Part shown: piece by piece, positions 62,776-64,000 of the stretch | Layout: each line of letters opens with the position of its first letter | Numbering within the stretch: position 1 is the first letter of the stretch | NCBI RefSeq assembly: GCF_000513115.1 | Contig: NZ_BAUU01000002.1 | Location: 62,001-126,000 of the forward strand | Source: Halalkalibacter hemicellulosilyticusJCM 9152 | Lineage (GTDB): Bacteria; Bacillota; Bacilli; Bacillales; Bacillaceae_D | Length of the DNA: 64,000 nucleotides | Reading direction: 5' to 3' | Position numbers and translations under genes: made by a program | Notes under the pieces: generated by a model | Seen by the model: only the letters and a program-made list of their open reading frames with translations | The model's database searches: none | Told to the model about the DNA's origin: nothing

Positions 62776-63899
62776 AATTACGTATCGGAATCAGCTGCTA
62801 TCCAACTGTAGGGGGTTCTGGCGTATTAGCTACGGAACTCGGTAAACTATTAGCTGAAAGAGGTCATGAGGTTCATTTTATCACATCTAGTGTCCCCTTT
62901 CGCCTTGATCGTGTGTATCCAAATATTTATTACCATGAAGTTGATGTAAATCAATATTCTGTGTTTCAATATCCACCTTATGATTTAACATTAGCGAGTA
63001 AAATAGCCGAAGTTGCAAAACGTAATCAATTAGATCTCATCCATGTACATTATGCCGTACCTCACGCTATTTGCGCGATACTAGCTAAGCAAATGATCGA
63101 TAATAAGTTAAAAATCATGACGACATTACACGGTACAGATATTACCGTATTAGGCTATGACCCATCTTTAAGAGAAATCATTAGGTTTGCCATCGATAAG
63201 TCTGATTGCGTAACAGCTGTGTCGAACAATTTAGTTGAACAAACGAAAGACTTAGTTCGGACAAATAAAGAAATTGAAACTGTTTATAATTTTATCGATG
63301 AGCGAGTTTATATGAAAAAAGAGGTTGAGCATTTAAAAAAACATTACGAGTTAAGTCAGGATGAAAAAGTCGTTATACATATTTCTAACTTCAGACCGGT
63401 CAAACGTGTTTGTGATGTTGTTAAAAGCTTCGCTGGAATTCAAGCTAAAGTAAAATCAACGCTTCTTTTAATTGGAAACGGTCCTGATTTACCAGTTGTG
63501 AGGCAGCTCGTTAAACAATTAGGGATTGATGATCGTGTACAATTCCTTGGGAATCAAAAGCATATTGCGGAATTACTATCAATGAGTGATTTAATGTTAT
63601 TATTGAGTGAAAAAGAAAGTTTTGGCTTAGTAGCATTGGAAGCTATGGCCTGCGGAGTTCCTGTTATCGGAAGTAATGCGGGAGGCATACCAGAAGTCAT
63701 TGTTGACGGTGAAACTGGGTATGTTTGTCCAGTTGGTGAAATAGATTGTGTCGTAGAGAAAGCCGTTTCGTTATTGACAGACGATGAACAACATAACCGC
63801 TTTTCAAGCCATAGTGTGAAACGAGTTCATCAAGTTTTTCATTCTGAAAGAGTCGTTAGTCATTATGAACAATTATACAATAAAATGTTAGAAAGTTGA
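62772..63899 (+). CDS. bshA: BshA, bacillithiol biosynthesis glycosyltransferase
   Basis: A 375-residue GT4 glycosyltransferase that joins UDP-GlcNAc and malate, first step of bacillithiol synthesis. GISCYPTVGGSGVLATELG (5-23), HVHYAVPHA and the C-terminal ESFGLVALEAMACGVPVIGS with GGIPEV (about 280-310) are typical. GGAAGGGGAG precedes the ATG. The start overlaps bshB1. The final synthase, bshC, is not in the window. Together with ypdA/bdr at 8 kb it makes bacillithiol metabolism certain. Confidence 0.95.
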   Translation: MKLRIGISCYPTVGGSGVLATELGKLLAERGHEVHFITSSVPFRLDRVYPNIYYHEVDVNQYSVFQYPPYDLTLASKIAEVAKRNQLDLIHVHYAVPHAICAILAKQMIDNKLKIMTTLHGTDITVLGYDPSLREIIRFAIDKSDCVTAVSNNLVEQTKDLVRTNKEIETVYNFIDERVYMKKEVEHLKKHYELSQDEKVVIHISNFRPVKRVCDVVKSFAGIQAKVKSTLLLIGNGPDLPVVRQLVKQLGIDDRVQFLGNQKHIAELLSMSDLMLLLSEKESFGLVALEAMACGVPVIGSNAGGIPEVIVDGETGYVCPVGEIDCVVEKAVSLLTDDEQHNRFSSHSVKRVHQVFHSERVVSHYEQLYNKMLES

Positions 63900-63915
63900 A
63901 ATGAGTGATTAGGTT

Positions 63916-64000
63916 ATGATGGACAATCCATTCTTTAGAAAAGCGAAACAGCTATTACAACGCTTAAGTCATAATGGCTTCGAAGCATATATTGTCGGTG
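63916..64000 (+). CDS. cca: CCA tRNA nucleotidyltransferase, N-terminal fragment (cut by window edge)
   Basis: The first 28 codons read MMDNPFFRKAKQLLQRLSHN, followed by GFEAYIVGG-like residues at the window end, which is the normal start of the CCA-adding enzyme that completes tRNA 3' ends. Two ATGs (63916, 63919) are possible, with only AGG as ribosome-binding site. It follows bshA by 16 bases, the order found in B. subtilis. The catalytic DxD motif lies beyond the window. Confidence 0.85.
   Translation, partial: MMDNPFFRKAKQLLQRLSHNGFEAYIVG

Noticed and set aside
1-64000. CRISPR array, tRNA, rRNA, prophage or transposase
   Set aside because: No regularly spaced repeats, cloverleaf patterns or phage/transposase proteins were seen on either strand by reading; a covariance-model search was not possible.

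Overview
The window is a continuous piece of chromosome from a low-GC, endospore-forming Gram-positive bacterium of the Bacillaceae. Gene order follows the Bacillus subtilis segment that runs from fer/ypbB through gudB, ypdA, sleB-ypeB, cmk, der, gpsA, spoIVA, mtrB, gerC (hepS-menG-hepT), ndk, cheR, the aro-trp supraoperon, the qcr operon, dapB, mgsA and bshB1-bshA to cca. Sporulation and germination genes (spoIVA, a spoVIF-type gene, sleB, ypeB, prsW) and bacillithiol genes support this. The differences from B. subtilis point to another branch of the family, perhaps the halodurans-like alkaliphiles: futalosine-pathway menaquinone genes, plsY next to gpsA, a SAM-riboswitch methionine operon inserted before sleB, and no hbs or folE after spoIVA. 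Species assignment is inference.

Layout. 1-4.3 kb: fer (partial, reverse strand), ypbB-recS, small membrane proteins, one reverse-strand 75-codon gene and a 35-codon membrane peptide with its own promoter and terminator. 4.4-11 kb: M20 peptidase, ypbH (MecA paralogue), a divergent glutamate-dehydrogenase-like gene, ypdA/bdr, asparaginase (reverse strand), prsW and a small CxxC protein. 11-17.8 kb: SAM-I riboswitch followed by metI-yitJ-metH. 18-31 kb: sleB-ypeB, ypfA, cmk-plsC, an S1-domain gene, yphA, der-plsY-gpsA, spoVIF, yphE-yphF, spoIVA. 31-36.3 kb: mtrB, hepS, menG, then mqnP-ubiX-mqnA, then hepT. 36.4-50.5 kb: ndk, cheR, aroC-aroB-aroH, a TRAP-controlled leader, trpEDCFBA-hisC, then tyrA-aroA behind a terminator and an inverted-repeat element. 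50.8-64 kb: an unrecognised amidohydrolase-like gene, ypiA-ypiB-ypiF, qcrABC, ypjA, ypjB, a zinc metallopeptidase, ypjC (reverse strand), ypjD, dapB, mgsA, bshB1-bshA and the start of cca.

How the parts work together. TRAP (mtrB, 31.1 kb) should bind the 11-triplet G/UAG array in front of trpE (40.6 kb), so regulator and target lie in the same window. The mqn genes, menG and hepS/hepT together supply menaquinone head group, tail and final methylation, and menaquinol feeds the Qcr complex at 54.7-56.7 kb. BshB1 and BshA make bacillithiol, and YpdA/Bdr recycles its disulfide.

Three genes (sleB, der, dapB) are each broken by one missing base, and cheR probably has the same defect near its start. 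Because der and dapB are normally indispensable, sequencing or assembly error is the most likely cause. The most unusual intact genes are the glutamate-dehydrogenase-like protein with changed active-site residues and the amidohydrolase-like protein at 50.8 kb without a metal-binding motif. I saw no CRISPR array, prophage, transposase, rRNA or tRNA gene, and no clearly new multi-gene system.
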